A DNA stretch of 64,000 nucleotides from Rhynchopus sp. YZ270_cl-10 (lineage: Eukaryota; Euglenozoa; Diplonemea; Diplonemida; Diplonemidae). Every line of letters begins with the position of its first letter. The first letter of the stretch is position 1. The translations under genes and the position numbers were made by a program. The notes under the pieces are model-generated. The model was not told where the DNA came from. It saw only the letters and a program-made list of their open reading frames with translations, and did no database searches. The stretch is taken from assembly GCA_964035575.1 (NCBI GenBank), contig OZ037883.1:496001-560000 (forward strand). The letters are read 5' to 3'. Positions 35,263-45,309 of the stretch are shown one piece after another.

Positions 35263-35813
35263 AAAAAAAAGTTGGCCTGAAATAGGTACCAAAAAAAAAA
35301 AAGGGGGGTTATTTTTGGCTGTGCTTTTGTTGAGAAAGTGCAAACTCAAAACAAAGAAAAAAAATCCAGCTAGGGTCTGGGAGTGTTCAAAAAAGAAGCC
35401 ATTTTTTTTTGGAGGGGCGCAGGGATTTTTTTTTTTCTTCCTGGAGATTTGGTGGTTATTTTATTTTGTGTGTGTGGATGGGGGGGTGGTGAATGGTTGG
35501 TGGGGAGATATTGCTCTGTTTTCCGTTCGTTTTTTAATGAGTTTTACAAATGCATTAACGTAAAACAAAGCAGAGAAATACCGGGGAATTCCCGGAAATT
35601 TTTTTGCATGTCCCTACACAAGGACCAGCAGACCCCACCCCCCCCTTTTCTCCCCTCCCCGCACCCCCTTTTCCCGCACAAGGAACGCCCCCTATTTAAT
35701 GATCTTCCACGCTCTCAAACGTTTTTTGAAGTTCACTTTGATGGGTCGGCTAAGATGGTATTCTGCTACGTATGGCCATTTTTCGAGTCCCTGTTCAAAA
35801 AAAAAAAAAGGTA

Positions 35814-35855
35814 GAGTTGAAATACGAAATACAAATCCCTCTCATGACAGTGTAC
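35814..35855. repeat. Repeat F, copy 1
   Basis: GTTGA followed by GAAATACAAATCCC and TCTCATGACAGTGTAC. Shares about 30 nearly identical bases with 45824-45863. The opening GTTGA and the CCTCTC core suggest kinship with family B. Confidence 0.7.
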
Positions 35856-36088
35856 TGAAAAAAAATTTGTGCATCTTTCATTTGTCTATTACGTTGTCAA
35901 ACTTATTGAGGGGTTGAATATAAGAAGGTGAAGTTATTAATGTAGGCACCGACTGACCCACTGTACGATGCTAGCCATACGGATGAAAGCATAAGGTACC
36001 CTGAGGCCAAGTAAGAAAGGGGTTGGGAAATGGGGACATTTCTCCCTCGAATATAAAGGGTATCTTATTATCACTTTCAGCTTTTATC

Positions 36089-36783
36089 TCAAGACTCTAT
36101 ATAGATTCGAAATTCAACGAACACCTTTTTATTGATAAATTGTAGTAGTGTAGTTCCCTCGGTTGTGTTGCCGGTTGTGCAATATTCACTTTCTTTTTTG
36201 AATAAACGACGGACAAAAGACATACCTGGTCAACACTAGAATGCCAATGGAAGGTGTCCACTTCTTCGTCCCTCGCAAGACAGTCTGCAACCTCCTGGTA
36301 TTCTGCTCGCTGCAGGGCTTGGATGATTTCCTGCCACTTCGCTCCAGACCACTCTTCAAGACGGTACGTCTTTCCACTGTTGTAGTGTACAATGTACTCC
36401 GGGGGCTGGTAGGCCTGCACGGTTTCGATGGTGATGAGCGTTTTGTTGTTGCTCCGACGGAGCTCCTCTGTGTTGAGGTACTTAATGATACGCTCTACGT
36501 TGCCGTTCACCGCCTCGTCGCCTCCGACCAGAAACGGACAGTACCGCAAATGCAGCTCTTTTGTTACACGCAGTGTCATCCTGTCTGTGATAATCGGTGG
36601 CGGCAGCGGCCGTGTACGCTTGAACCCCAGCTCCGGTGGCGCCTGTGGCTGCAGCTCGGGAACAGAAAACAGCCAGTTGTCGAGGTCCGTTCCCATGTTC
36701 TTCAAAACAGGCTTCTCCCCATGAGGACCCATGTTCTTATCAATGACAATCCTCGGCCCCAGTATTGCTGTTCGTCGCAACAT
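36089..36783 (-). CDS. L51/S25/CI-B8 thioredoxin-like domain protein, possible mitochondrial ribosomal protein
   Basis: Exon 1 is 36226-36783 (186 codons, phase 0 end). My best exon 2 is 36089-36157, giving 208 aa in total. The central region (about 80-160) follows the L51/S25/CI-B8 fold pattern: beta strand TKELHLRYCPFLVGG, helix NVERIIKYLN, strand KTLITIETVQAYQPPEYIVH, YNSGKTYRLE, then helix AKWQEIIQALQ. That fold occurs in mitochondrial ribosomal proteins such as mL43 and in complex I B8, so a mitochondrial role is inferred; I see no clear targeting peptide. Start ATG 36783 follows CAACAACA. The 3' splice site is uncertain: CCGAG at 36158 or a downstream AAAAAG both keep the frame to the same TGA. 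Confidence 0.6.
36133..36183. repeat. Repeat C, copy 1, across a splice acceptor
   Basis: TGATAAATTG, then TAGTGTAGTT, CCCTC, GTGTTGCC and GTTGTGCAAT match 43505-43560 in order. In this copy the repeat covers the 3' end of the L51-like gene's intron and part of its proposed last exon. Confidence 0.7.
36158..36225 (-). other. Intron of the L51-like gene (about 68 bp)
   Basis: Donor GTATGT at 36225 is clear. The acceptor is less certain (CACAACCGAG ending at 36158 chosen). Phase 0; the last exon would be 22 codons plus stop. Confidence 0.7.
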
Positions 36784-37801
36784 TGTTGTTGGTGGGGTGG
36801 GTGGGGGGTCTCTGAAGGGTGGGGCTGTAGATTGGTTTGTATGAAGTGGAGAGAAGGTAAGGGGGAGGGAGGGAATGGAAGATGGATGTTGTGGGGGAAA
36901 AACCCCCAGACATCGTTGTTCCAGTAAACGGATCAGAAAACCAGATAGTGGCAGCATCTAGCCTCCCACAGGAAGGATTGTGAATTTTGTTGGGGCTTTC
37001 GTTGAACGAACAAGGTTCCTATTTCATGCACGTAAAAAGAGGGGGGTAAGAGGGGGGTGTTGTATTTGAACGTTGTGCTCGTTTGAGCTTTGTCGGGAAC
37101 AAACAAAGTTTGAAAGTACAACAAAGCACACGCATACTCCGCGCAAAAAGGAATACAACGGAGGGTGGAAACTATGCCAGACAGGTTTTTTTTGTTGTTG
37201 GGCAGTGACAAACATTACACTCCACCATTTAGAAAATAGTCTGTTAAGCCCCGTTAACCACCCTCCCTCTAAGGAATCGGTACCTCGCCCAGCTTAGACC
37301 ATTTGTGTGCAGTGTTCAGGAAGCCAGGGGGAACAAACAGCAGGCTGCCACACCGCACCGTACTGCAAGCTCACTGCCACACAGCCTTAGGCAAGAACAC
37401 CCCAGGCAAATAAAAAAGAAGAGTTGCGAAGATGACTCTAAACCTCATACTCACCTGAATAAAACGACGGTATTTTCTGAAGAAAATTCTACGGTGGGGT
37501 CAATTTGAATAAAATCGACATTTTTTTTTGACCCTTTTTCCCGCTCTGATCGCTCCTTCTGGCTGCCAACAATAGGGGCAAGAAGATACACCCAGATGCG
37601 TGATATCTATTGTGGTGCCACTATTTCTCTCTCCATTATAAAAACCCCACAGGGTCACACACGACACCCCACGCACACAGGAAGCAACACTCCGCACAGC
37701 AATTACCCAAACCCCCCTCCTCCCCGCCCCCCCACACACAAACCGTTTTGAGTTGATTGCACCCCCCCAGACACACCCCCTCACACTCCTACACCTGCCT
37801 A
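36784..37801. other. Intergenic region
   Basis: No gene supported. A weak family A hairpin lies at 37429-37456 (AAGATGACTC, AACCTCATACTCACC). C-rich tracts at 37690-37780. Confidence 0.5.
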
Positions 37802-38647
37802 CTACATATGGAAGTAACAGAGCGGACCTCGTATCCCCTTTGTCGTGGGTGTGACCCATGTCTTCGTGTAGATCTCTTGAAGGTGTGTCTTGGGGCTGTG
37901 TGGTATGGCAACAGTCTTCCCGAGGAGCTCCATGGTGCCCGTTGGGAGGATTGTGTTTTTGATTTGACACCCGCCGCCTTCTTTGTCTTCTTCGAGGAGG
38001 CCGTGGGCATTGCACATCAGGCTGTACGTCGTTGTGTTCACATCGTAGGGGTTGCCGTCAATGTCCTCATGCGGCAAAATCGTATAGTTCTTTTCCACAT
38101 TGACCCTGTGCCGCACCTGATCCGCACTGTACTCTGTATACGCATAGATGTCCGCGAAGTACCCAGTAGAATGGTAGGCCCGCATACACGGTGCATGGAT
38201 GTACGCATCGGACCAATAGAAAGACTTTTTATGTGTGTCGTACTTCAAGGTGTTCTTGGACCGGATGTAGTCGTGCCGGTTGTACAACGTCAGGCCAGCT
38301 TCTTCGAAGAAGTGCTTCTTTGCGTAAATCCTCTCGCAAGTGTCTTCGCCGATGAGTCCGATGTCCAAATCGTATTCATGCTCCAGCAGGCCCTGGTCGC
38401 GGACTGCCCCCAACAGAGTGCCGTAGTCGATAAACCACGGCTCGCCCGTCTTGTCCAAAGCCCCCTGTGTTTTGAAGAATAGATCCTGAAGACGGTACTT
38501 CTGGTTGTGGCAGAAGTCGTGTCGCATGTAAAGAGCAATGATAACAGCAAAAATGGCGAGAGCTAAATAGATCTTCTTTCTCAAGGTCTGGTTGTACCGC
38601 AGGTTATCAATAAGGCCGGGGCCGTTTTTGGGTGAAGAACGAAACAT
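37802..38647 (-). CDS. LicD/fukutin-type nucleotidyl- or phosphosugar-transferase, type II membrane protein
   Basis: A 281-aa gene. Residues about 26-41 (IYLALAIFAVIIALYM) are a signal anchor. Residues 71-97 carry the LicD core WFIDYGTLLGAVRDQGLLEH followed by EYDLDIGLIG, with the DxD metal site at 93-95. The domain continues through YHSTGYFADIYAYT and ends with a short tail. LicD/fukutin enzymes transfer phosphocholine or ribitol phosphate onto glycans; a Golgi glycan-modifying role is inferred. I start at ATG 38647 (after GGCAACA). The frame upstream of it is open only because the 8-bp satellite at 38702-38820 translates as LLLSFSPS. A TTTTTTTTTCCAG stretch precedes the ATG by about 20 nt. 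Confidence 0.88.
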   Translation of the reverse strand: MFRSSPKNGPGLIDNLRYNQTLRKKIYLALAIFAVIIALYMRHDFCHNQKYRLQDLFFKTQGALDKTGEPWFIDYGTLLGAVRDQGLLEHEYDLDIGLIGEDTCERIYAKKHFFEEAGLTLYNRHDYIRSKNTLKYDTHKKSFYWSDAYIHAPCMRAYHSTGYFADIYAYTEYSADQVRHRVNVEKNYTILPHEDIDGNPYDVNTTTYSLMCNAHGLLEEDKEGGGCQIKNTILPTGTMELLGKTVAIPHSPKTHLQEIYTKTWVTPTTKGIRGPLCYFHM

Positions 38648-38701
38648 TGTTGCCTTCGATTTTTTCTGGAAAAAAAAAGTGACGTATGTAAGGGGGGAGA
38701 G

Positions 38702-38820
38702 GGAGAGAAGGAGAGAAGGAGAGAAGGAGAGAAGGAGAGAAGGAGAGAAGGAGAGAAGGAGAGAAGGAGAGAAGGAGAGAAGGAGAGAAGGAGAGAAGGA
38801 GAGAAGGAGAGAAGGAGAGA
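38702..38820. repeat. 8-bp tandem repeat GGAGAGAA
   Basis: About 15 nearly perfect copies of an 8-bp purine unit, ending about 55 bp upstream of the LicD-like start codon. On the gene's strand it is a pure pyrimidine tract. Confidence 0.92.
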
Positions 38821-39118
38821 GGGGAAAGTTCCTTTTCTTTTTCTTAAATTTTGTAAAGGGATAGCAAAAAGGAAGTGTAAAACGCAAAAAATAAAAACGC
38901 AAAATGCCCCTTAAAGGGCTCCTTTCTACGCTCCCCCCCGTAAACGCTTAGGTAACACAGAGGACTGTTACCCCCACTTTGCAGGCAGTTCCCTCCCGTC
39001 TCTTGCAGGTTGATTTAGGAAGATGCTCTGATGCTCTGTGAACCAGTAGGTTGAGCTTAGACATGTTATGTTTGAGCACAATTAAAAAAGGAAAAAAAAA
39101 AACAGATTTTTTTTTGTA

Positions 39119-39149
39119 AGATGATCGTAAGCGTAAGTGTTTCGTCATC
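39119..39149. repeat. Family A-like hairpin
   Basis: Perfect outer arms AGATGA (39119-39124) and TCATCT (39144-39149). The interior keeps GTAAGCG but lacks the usual loop. Confidence 0.5.
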
Positions 39150-39338
39150 TGAAATAAAATGGATGAATGCAAACCCGTAAGTCCACAAACCCTCTAGCGT
39201 TCTCCGAACAAACAGATCAAAGGCAGAAGGAAGGTGGGTGTTAGACGGAACGGAACGGAACCACAACATATAAAGACACACACACTCTCTTTTGACTGTC
39301 CTCTTGAGGGGGCAGTCAGTCGTGAAAAAAAATGTGCA

Positions 39339-39387
39339 TTTTGTTTTCGTAACGCCAAACTCTTTAACCTTTTGTTTGATTGAGCTT
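39339..39387. repeat. 49-bp direct repeat, copy 1
   Basis: Identical to 40061-40109 over 49 bp; begins TTTTGTTTTCGTAACGCC and ends GATTGAGCTT. The two copies enclose 673 bp. Confidence 0.9.
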
Positions 39388-40060
39388 ACTGAATCGCTCA
39401 ACTGCGATGGGAAGAATCGTGCGAGATTTGATCTCGTCTCAGGAATTCATTTCTAGATGAAATTCGAGATCTGAACCGCTACGATAATTTGAGAAATCCA
39501 GAAAGCTTCAGAGATAATGAAATACCCAGGGTGGGGCGCGAAAAACCAAAGTACAAATTTTCATAACAGACAAGATGATCTGATTTCTCTTTAATGATCA
39601 CATTACTAGCTAGACGTAAAATGCAAAACAACACTAAATCCTCACTCACACTGTTACTATTGTCCCAGACAGGGATGGAGGTTAGGATCCTGGACGATGT
39701 CCTCATAGCCCTCTGTCCCAGTTTGTTAAAGCAGATGTATTCCTTGAACAAACGGGAGTTTCAACTCCCCGCTTTGATACGTTTGAGCGCCGGACGGGGG
39801 GGGGGACATCATCGGGCGCACTTCCTAGGAGGTCGATCGCTTCACATTTGTACCTGAGGAAGAACGTAGATGTCTGACAGCGGGTCCATTGTGTATGCAA
39901 ACTGGAGTGGGTGGGCGGGAGAAATTCGAAACTCCTTAAAGTGTCATGTAACGATTTGCATCACTTTGAAATCATAACGTATGATTTCCTTAAACGGTTG
40001 CAGAGTTGGCTAGCCGAAAACAAAAAGTCTGATATTTGGTTACACAAAATATAATCCTTC

Positions 40061-40109
40061 TTTTGTTTTCGTAACGCCAAACTCTTTAACCTTTTGTTTG
40101 ATTGAGCTT
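40061..40109. repeat. 49-bp direct repeat, copy 2
   Basis: Second copy of the 39339-39387 repeat in the same orientation. Confidence 0.9.
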
Positions 40110-40724
40110 GTTGAGGATGAACTCCACTACATCATTGTCATTTTTTTTTTTTTTTTTTGAAAAGCAGTGTTCTTTTCTTTGCATCGAGCATCGCCCAAAT
40201 AGGCTCTGTCCTTAATGCCTTTTAAAATGGATAGGGCAACTTACAGATTGGGTGCACTTCCCCTGAAGGGTGTGTCATTGCACAATACCAGAGAGGTGTG
40301 AGGAGGGTTCTTTCATTGAGTGATGTGTACAACCCAAAAAAAAGAAACAAAAAAAAAAAGAAAAAAAGAGAGAGAAGTTGACATGAAGACTTACCTTGCG
40401 TGGTCAGTCAGAAGGGTTGTGAAGCTTACAGGGTACTCCCGTTCGCTGCACCCAACGCTTAGTGCACGATTGTCGAGAGAGCAGGGGGTATTTGAATGGG
40501 TTTTTTTTAAAGAGAGCAGGAGGGGATCACCATAGTAAAAAAAAAAGGCTTTATTTTGCTCTCAAGATTCTTGAATGTTTTTTTTTGTTTTTTCTTTCGC
40601 TTTTTAAAGTGCTGTTTCTTTATTTTCCCAAAAACTGGAGCATACACCACCCCAAACCTGGAGGCCAGAAAAAGTTACGGACATCGCAAAATCTCTCTCT
40701 CTCTCTTTCTCTCTATGTTTCTCT

Positions 40725-41987
40725 TTAAAACCCTGTAGATGGAGTTAAGGGTGACGAAAACAGACAGTATGTATCAGAAAAGTCTTCGTCGCCGTCTGAT
40801 GCGATCGCAGAGAGCGGGCGGGGCGGTGTGGTGGTGGTTCCACGGAAGATCGTTTCGCGCTTGGCGAGGAGCTCGCCTACCTCGGAGGAAAGGCTTTCGT
40901 TCTTGGCGCTTCCTGAGGAGGTGAGACCTCCTGTGCTGTTGGACAATGTTGCCCTGCCTCCGGTCTTGGTCCTCCCGAAGGACTCTCCAATAAGATCACC
41001 GAACGCATCGTCATCACCGTACTTCTTTGAATCACGCAGTGCCCATTCTTCCATCTCCTTTACTTCGTCCTCATACGACTTTGTTGGTGCCTTTTTTAAT
41101 GCCGATTCAATGTCGTGATCAGAGAAAACCATTCTGTACCGATCGCTTTCCAATAAAACCTCAGGTACGTCCCCAAGATGCGAAACGATCGCTGTGCTAG
41201 ACAAAATCTTCCCCGCATTTGAACGAAGTTGCGGATTCTTCTGCAACATCCCTGCAACCAAATTCTTCAACTCCTCCGGAACAGAAGAAGGCAACTCTTC
41301 GTACACCCCTTCACAAATCTTCCTCCCCAACTCTAAAACCGCTTTGCTATCAAAGGCGCGTTTAAGACAGATAAACTCATATATACAACACCCCACCGCC
41401 CAGATATCCGCCTTATTTCCATACGGCTTATCCTCGCAAACCTCAGGGGAAATATAATGCAATGTCCCACAAAAGGTCTTTGCCATATGCTGGGTAGCCT
41501 TCAACACTGTAGACACTCCAAAATCCCCCATTTTGACGATACTATTATTGGAGTGTTTCATGAGAAAGACGTTCGCAGGTTTGACGTCACGATGAAGGAT
41601 TTTCCGTGCATGGAGGTATTTGAGGGCAACAGCCATTTGGATGAGAACACTATAGACGTGAGAAGTCTCAGGGCTGCGTCCATCGTTTTTTAAATTCGCG
41701 ATAAGCAAAGACAAATCCCCTCCAGTCGCGTATTCAGTAACAATGTTAAAGGAGGATGTGGCGCTGTCGTGTATGCTCTCGATGTAACGAATAATGTTCG
41801 GGTGGTGCAACTCCTGCAAAATCGCGGTTTCGCGCATCGAAGACAAAATGTCACTATGTTCCAAAGCACGGATCTGTTTAATCACAACCTCCAAGGCGTC
41901 CGCACGACGTACCGCAAGCCGTGCACATCCAAATGAACCTTTACCAAGCACCTCCCCCACATCATAGTCGGCAAGAGAAGGGGGCAT
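40725..41987 (-). CDS. NEK-like serine/threonine protein kinase
   Basis: A 420-aa intronless gene. Kinase domain residues 8 to about 268: glycine loop GKGSFG (15-20), Lys37 in VVIKQI, catalytic loop HRDVKPAN (132-139, Asp134), DFG (155-157), GTLHYISPE, and DIWAVGCCIYEF. The order and the LKYLHARKILHRDVKPANVF and SPEVCEDKPYGNKADIWAVG wording fit the NEK family. The C-terminal 150 residues are Ser/Gly-rich and acidic, without a visible coiled coil. NEKs act in mitosis and in flagellum or centriole control. Codon use is visibly more AT-rich than in neighbouring genes. The methyltransferase gene lies 159 bp upstream in the same orientation. Confidence 0.94.
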   Translation of the reverse strand: MPPSLADYDVGEVLGKGSFGCARLAVRRADALEVVIKQIRALEHSDILSSMRETAILQELHHPNIIRYIESIHDSATSSFNIVTEYATGGDLSLLIANLKNDGRSPETSHVYSVLIQMAVALKYLHARKILHRDVKPANVFLMKHSNNSIVKMGDFGVSTVLKATQHMAKTFCGTLHYISPEVCEDKPYGNKADIWAVGCCIYEFICLKRAFDSKAVLELGRKICEGVYEELPSSVPEELKNLVAGMLQKNPQLRSNAGKILSSTAIVSHLGDVPEVLLESDRYRMVFSDHDIESALKKAPTKSYEDEVKEMEEWALRDSKKYGDDDAFGDLIGESFGRTKTGGRATLSNSTGGLTSSGSAKNESLSSEVGELLAKRETIFRGTTTTPPRPLSAIASDGDEDFSDTYCLFSSPLTPSTGF

Positions 41988-42146
41988 TAAGGGAGGTAGC
42001 CTGAGGAGGGTGTTGAGAGGGGTGAACTGTGAATGAAAAATAGTGCTTTTTTTGAAGATATTTTTTTAAAAGATGGATTGTGCCGCAACACAAAGAAAAT
42101 GAAAACCCGGGGTGGGTTAGGGAAGAAAAATAAGGGAGCCAAAGCC

Positions 42147-42881
42147 TCATCCCTGCATTGCGCGGAGCTTCTTGCGTTGTTTGGGGTTTGGTCGTTTCCC
42201 GGGTACGATGTTGTCTTGTTTGAGCTTTGCTATTGACTCCTCAATCTTGACTGTCGCAGTGTACACCCGACGGGCTGCGGAAAGCACGTTAACTTGCTTT
42301 TCCCTGAAGGAGCCCATCCAGATGGAATGGAATGGACAGTCCTCGTGGCCGGTCCCTTCGGGGTGCACGAATTGGTAAACAGCTTCGGGGATGGCGAAGA
42401 AGGTGGGGTGTCCTTCTGTGAGGGTCGAGAAGTAGTTTTTCGTGGCGCAGTAGTTTGGGAGGAGCAGCAGCCAGGGCTTCCCGCTTTTCACGCAGTAGTC
42501 GATGCACCACTCTTTATGTTCGCCGCTGAAGGGCGGGTTTGTCACAATGACGTCGTACTCAGGCTCGGTGCCGTTTGCCCACTCCGCGTAGCAGTCGAGG
42601 TTCTCATTGTAGCACTGCGGGAAGCCACACCGCCGCCACGTATCCTTGATGTTCCCTGCACAGTAGTACGGATCGTAGATCTTCAAATCCTCAGGACGCT
42701 TCCCCAGAGAGCGTGCCAGGGCAGACACAATGTGCGCCACATCCTGCACGGCCTCATCGCTTGTCTCAAAGTGATCATTATAGTCTGACTCAAACGGATG
42801 CCACGCAATCTGACCACGTGCCCGCACCATCCCATGCTCCCCTTCTTCATCAATGTACGCAACCAAACTCCGTTTTGGCAT
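42147..42881 (-). CDS. SAM-dependent methyltransferase of the N6-adenine (NPPF) type
   Basis: A 244-aa intronless gene. SAM-binding motif I is probably LKIYDPYYCAGNIKDTW. The catalytic motif is VIVTNPPFSGEH, the (D/N)PP(Y/F) signature of enzymes that methylate exocyclic amino groups. It is followed by KPWLLLLPNYCATKNYF, typical of this fold. The Lys/Arg-rich end (PGKRPNPKQRKKLRAMQG) could bind nucleic acid or act as a nuclear signal. Whether DNA, RNA or protein is the substrate cannot be read from the sequence. Start ATG 42881 gives MPKRSLVAYIDEEGEH; no other start fits better. Confidence 0.75.
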   Translation of the reverse strand: MPKRSLVAYIDEEGEHGMVRARGQIAWHPFESDYNDHFETSDEAVQDVAHIVSALARSLGKRPEDLKIYDPYYCAGNIKDTWRRCGFPQCYNENLDCYAEWANGTEPEYDVIVTNPPFSGEHKEWCIDYCVKSGKPWLLLLPNYCATKNYFSTLTEGHPTFFAIPEAVYQFVHPEGTGHEDCPFHSIWMGSFREKQVNVLSAARRVYTATVKIEESIAKLKQDNIVPGKRPNPKQRKKLRAMQG

Positions 42882-43327
42882 AGTGAGGGTGTTTTTTGGT
42901 TATCCCTCTGGGGGGTTGCGAGGGTTTTCGTTTGTGGTCGTTTCAGAAAGGGGAGGGGAAGGGGGGAATGTTCTTTTTCCATACTTTTTGCCTTGTGATG
43001 TTTCATTCTTGGAGATTGTCCAAGAACCTCCCCACCCACCCTTTACCCCACAACCCAATGCCATCACAACGTGGTTCTATATAGCCCACAGCACGGCGGG
43101 GGGTGCATGCAAACACCGTATGGCTTGCATGAGGTGTTGTTCCCCCGATCACGCCCTTTTGTTTTGATGTTTTTGTTTTATTTTATTTTTTTGAAAAAAA
43201 GGGGGGAAGGGGGACTGGTCACAGAATTAAACCCCACCCCACCCAGTACGTTTGATTCGCAAGGGAACCTCCCCGCTGGTCTGTTGGTAACCCCATCTTC
43301 CGTGAAAAGCTTGCAAAATTTTTGGCA

Positions 43328-43359
43328 AGATTAGCCAAATCTCTCGTACTTAGTCATCT
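43328..43359. repeat. Family A hairpin repeat, diverged copy
   Basis: AGATTAGCC, ATCTCTCGTACTTAG, TCATCT. Outer AGAT with ATCT and the loop CTCTCGT are kept. Confidence 0.5.
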
Positions 43360-43504
43360 AAAGAGAGAGGGAGAAAACGAGAAAGATCTCCTGAGTTGTA
43401 CGATGTTTTTTGGTTTTGTTTTGCTTTTTTTTTTCCAAAGAATTCGTTTCCCGAAATGGGTTTCTGTTGATAATCTGAAGACGGTCAGCCGATGTCACAT
43501 TTTT

Positions 43505-43560
43505 TGATAAATTGTTAGAGTAGTGTAGTTGCCTCATTTGTGTTGCCACAGTTGTGCAAT
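43505..43560. repeat. Repeat C, copy 2
   Basis: Intergenic copy of the repeat that overlaps the L51-like intron at 36133. Same order of conserved blocks with small insertions. Confidence 0.7.
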
Positions 43561-43880
43561 CTCCTCTTTTTTTTGACCGGTTTTGGTCGACAAAACATTG
43601 TGATGCAAAAAAAAATGTATTTGACCTGTCACCCTCTCTAGGGCTGGGCCACTTCGAACACATTGACCACTTCGGCAAAGGGGAACTAACAAACAGAGCA
43701 ATCTAAGTAGCACTATCCACCAGCTAACCTACAGGCGTTGTTCGCGACGGTTACTATCACTCCCCCCATCCGTATGGGAAGAGTATTTTACTTTTTTTGG
43801 CTAAAAATACAAAAAAAAATAGACCTTCCCGTACCCTAACCCACCCACCCTCCCAACCACCCCCCCACTACACACAGATC

Positions 43881-44936
43881 CTAGCGTCTCGACCCTGACT
43901 GACGAGATGGCTCTTTGTTCTTTGATTTCTCCTCCGCACGTTGTTCGGGGCTTTTCCGTTCCTGCACAGTCAGCTTGGTTCCCTTGAACGTGATCTGTAA
44001 TTTTTTTTTGATTTTTTTTTTTTTTGCGTTTTAATAATCACATACCCTCTCTGCGCATGCCGCCTGAACCGCAGATTTGTCCGCAAAGTCAATAAAGCAG
44101 TATGATCCAGCCTTGAAGGTTTTCCCTACGATTTTCCCAAACTTCGAGAAGATCTCTTCCATATGCGTCTCGGTCATCTCATCAGTCAGATTGCTGACGT
44201 ACAGTGCTGCGTGCTGGAACATCTCTGCCGGGTACTGCCCCCCCTTCCCTGACTTATCCTTGCGGTCACCTCCACTGGCACCGCCCCCTTCCTTGCCCTT
44301 TTTGGCTTCTTTCTTTTCAGGTTTTTTAGGCGATTCGGCAGCGTTCTGACCACCAACAACACGCTGCGGTGCTGTGGAAGGTGCAGCGCTGCTGGCGGCC
44401 TTCAGTTTGTCTGCCCACGAGAATGTGGCGGCGGGTGTTGGGGTGGGCTCCTTCTCAGGTGCTGCGGAGGGTGTGGCAGAGGGTGCGGCACGGCCGTTGG
44501 AGCGTTCGGGCTGCTTGGTGGTCTTAGGAGTGGGGAGGTCGTTGGACTCCTTGCGCATCTCAAGCATGACGTCGTTCTGTACGAGGAACGATTTGTCGCT
44601 TGCCTGAACAAGAATCATGGTTCGTGCAAAGCTTGTCGTCTCTGTCTTCGTCAACTGCAGTCCTCGCAGTGTCAGACACACATTCCCCCCGCTGCTTGCC
44701 TGCGCAAGCACCGTGTCAAATGAGAATTTGTACCCCCCCGCCAGACGCTCAATGTACTCCCGGATGGCCTCGTGTCCGTCGTACGTTCCCTCAAGGTCGT
44801 ACAGCACGCTGTCTGACGCGTACAGGTCTGCTGCGGACGAAGGGTCTGTCGACAGCTTTGTGAAGAACTCCTTTACAAAGGCAACACCCACCTGCAGGGC
44901 GCGCTTGTGTCGTGTTTCGAGGCTTTGACTTTGCAT
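43881..44936 (-). CDS. NTF2-like plus RRM protein (G3BP-type)
   Basis: Exons 44046-44936 and 43881-43994, phase 0, give 334 aa. Residues about 8-125 are an NTF2-like domain (GVAFVKEFFTKLSTDPSSAA, DLYASDSVLYDLEGTYDGHE, AIREYIERL, then MILVQASDKSFLVQNDVM). The middle is Ala/Pro/Lys-rich and disordered (120-235). Residues about 240-310 are an RRM with RNP2 ALYVSNL and an RNP1-like KAGSYCFIDFAD; exon 2 supplies the last strand (ITFKGTKLTVQE) and an Arg/Ser tail. This is the layout of G3BP/Rasputin, RNA-binding proteins of stress granules. Start ATG 44936 follows CATTACACG. Confidence 0.9.
43995..44045 (-). other. Intron of the NTF2-RRM gene (51 bp)
   Basis: Donor GTATGT at 44045, acceptor AATTACAG ending at 43995, with an A-rich interior. 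It interrupts the RRM; the last exon is 37 codons plus stop. Confidence 0.92.
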
Positions 44937-45309
44937 CGTGTAATGTGTTTTATGATGGCCTTTTGGTGTGTAATGGGGGAAAAGGGGGAAACTGACAACA
45001 AAAAAAGAGAATTTTTTGAAAGATGAAAGTAGAGTCCAAGAATGCACATCTCTCGAAGAAAAGGTTGTGGGGAGTTGATGAAAAGAAAGGGGAGAGAGTC
45101 ATCACTTTGTTTTTTTTTTAATTCTCACGTTGAACGCAGCTTGATTGCTCCAATCTCCGGGGGGCACAGACGACACAGATTTTTCAGAAAATGCTTTGGG
45201 GGGGGAAACTCACTCACATCAAAACACAACACCACAAAAAATTGAGCATTTTTTTTTTTCAACTCTTTCGATACTTCCCATTCCTTTCCGGGAAAAAAAA
45301 ACACATTTT
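44937..45309. other. Intergenic region
   Basis: No feature recognised beyond A/T runs. Confidence 0.5.

Larger units (their letters stand above)
35150..36088. other. Intergenic region
   Basis: No gene seen. A family A hairpin lies at 35232 and repeat F copy 1 at 35814. Confidence 0.5.
38648..40724. other. 2-kb gene-poor region
   Basis: No gene supported. It holds the 8-bp satellite, a family A-like hairpin at 39119, two 49-bp direct repeats (39339, 40061), an E-like hairpin at 40108-40131 and a run of ten G near 39797. Minus-strand frames between 39479 and 39900 (for example SSRILTSIPVWDNSNSVSED) look faintly coding but I cannot assign them. Confidence 0.45.
42882..43880. other. Intergenic region
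   Basis: No gene seen. A family A hairpin lies at 43328 and repeat C copy 2 at 43505. G-rich tracts near 43200. Confidence 0.5.

Noticed and set aside
38648-38902. N-terminal extension of the LicD-like protein with LLLSFSPS repeats
   Set aside because: It is the 8-bp satellite read through by chance; the conserved membrane anchor starts at ATG 38647.
39479-39900. Minus-strand frames suggesting a mobile-element polyprotein fragment
   Set aside because: No catalytic motif could be found and the frames are short; recorded only as faintly coding.
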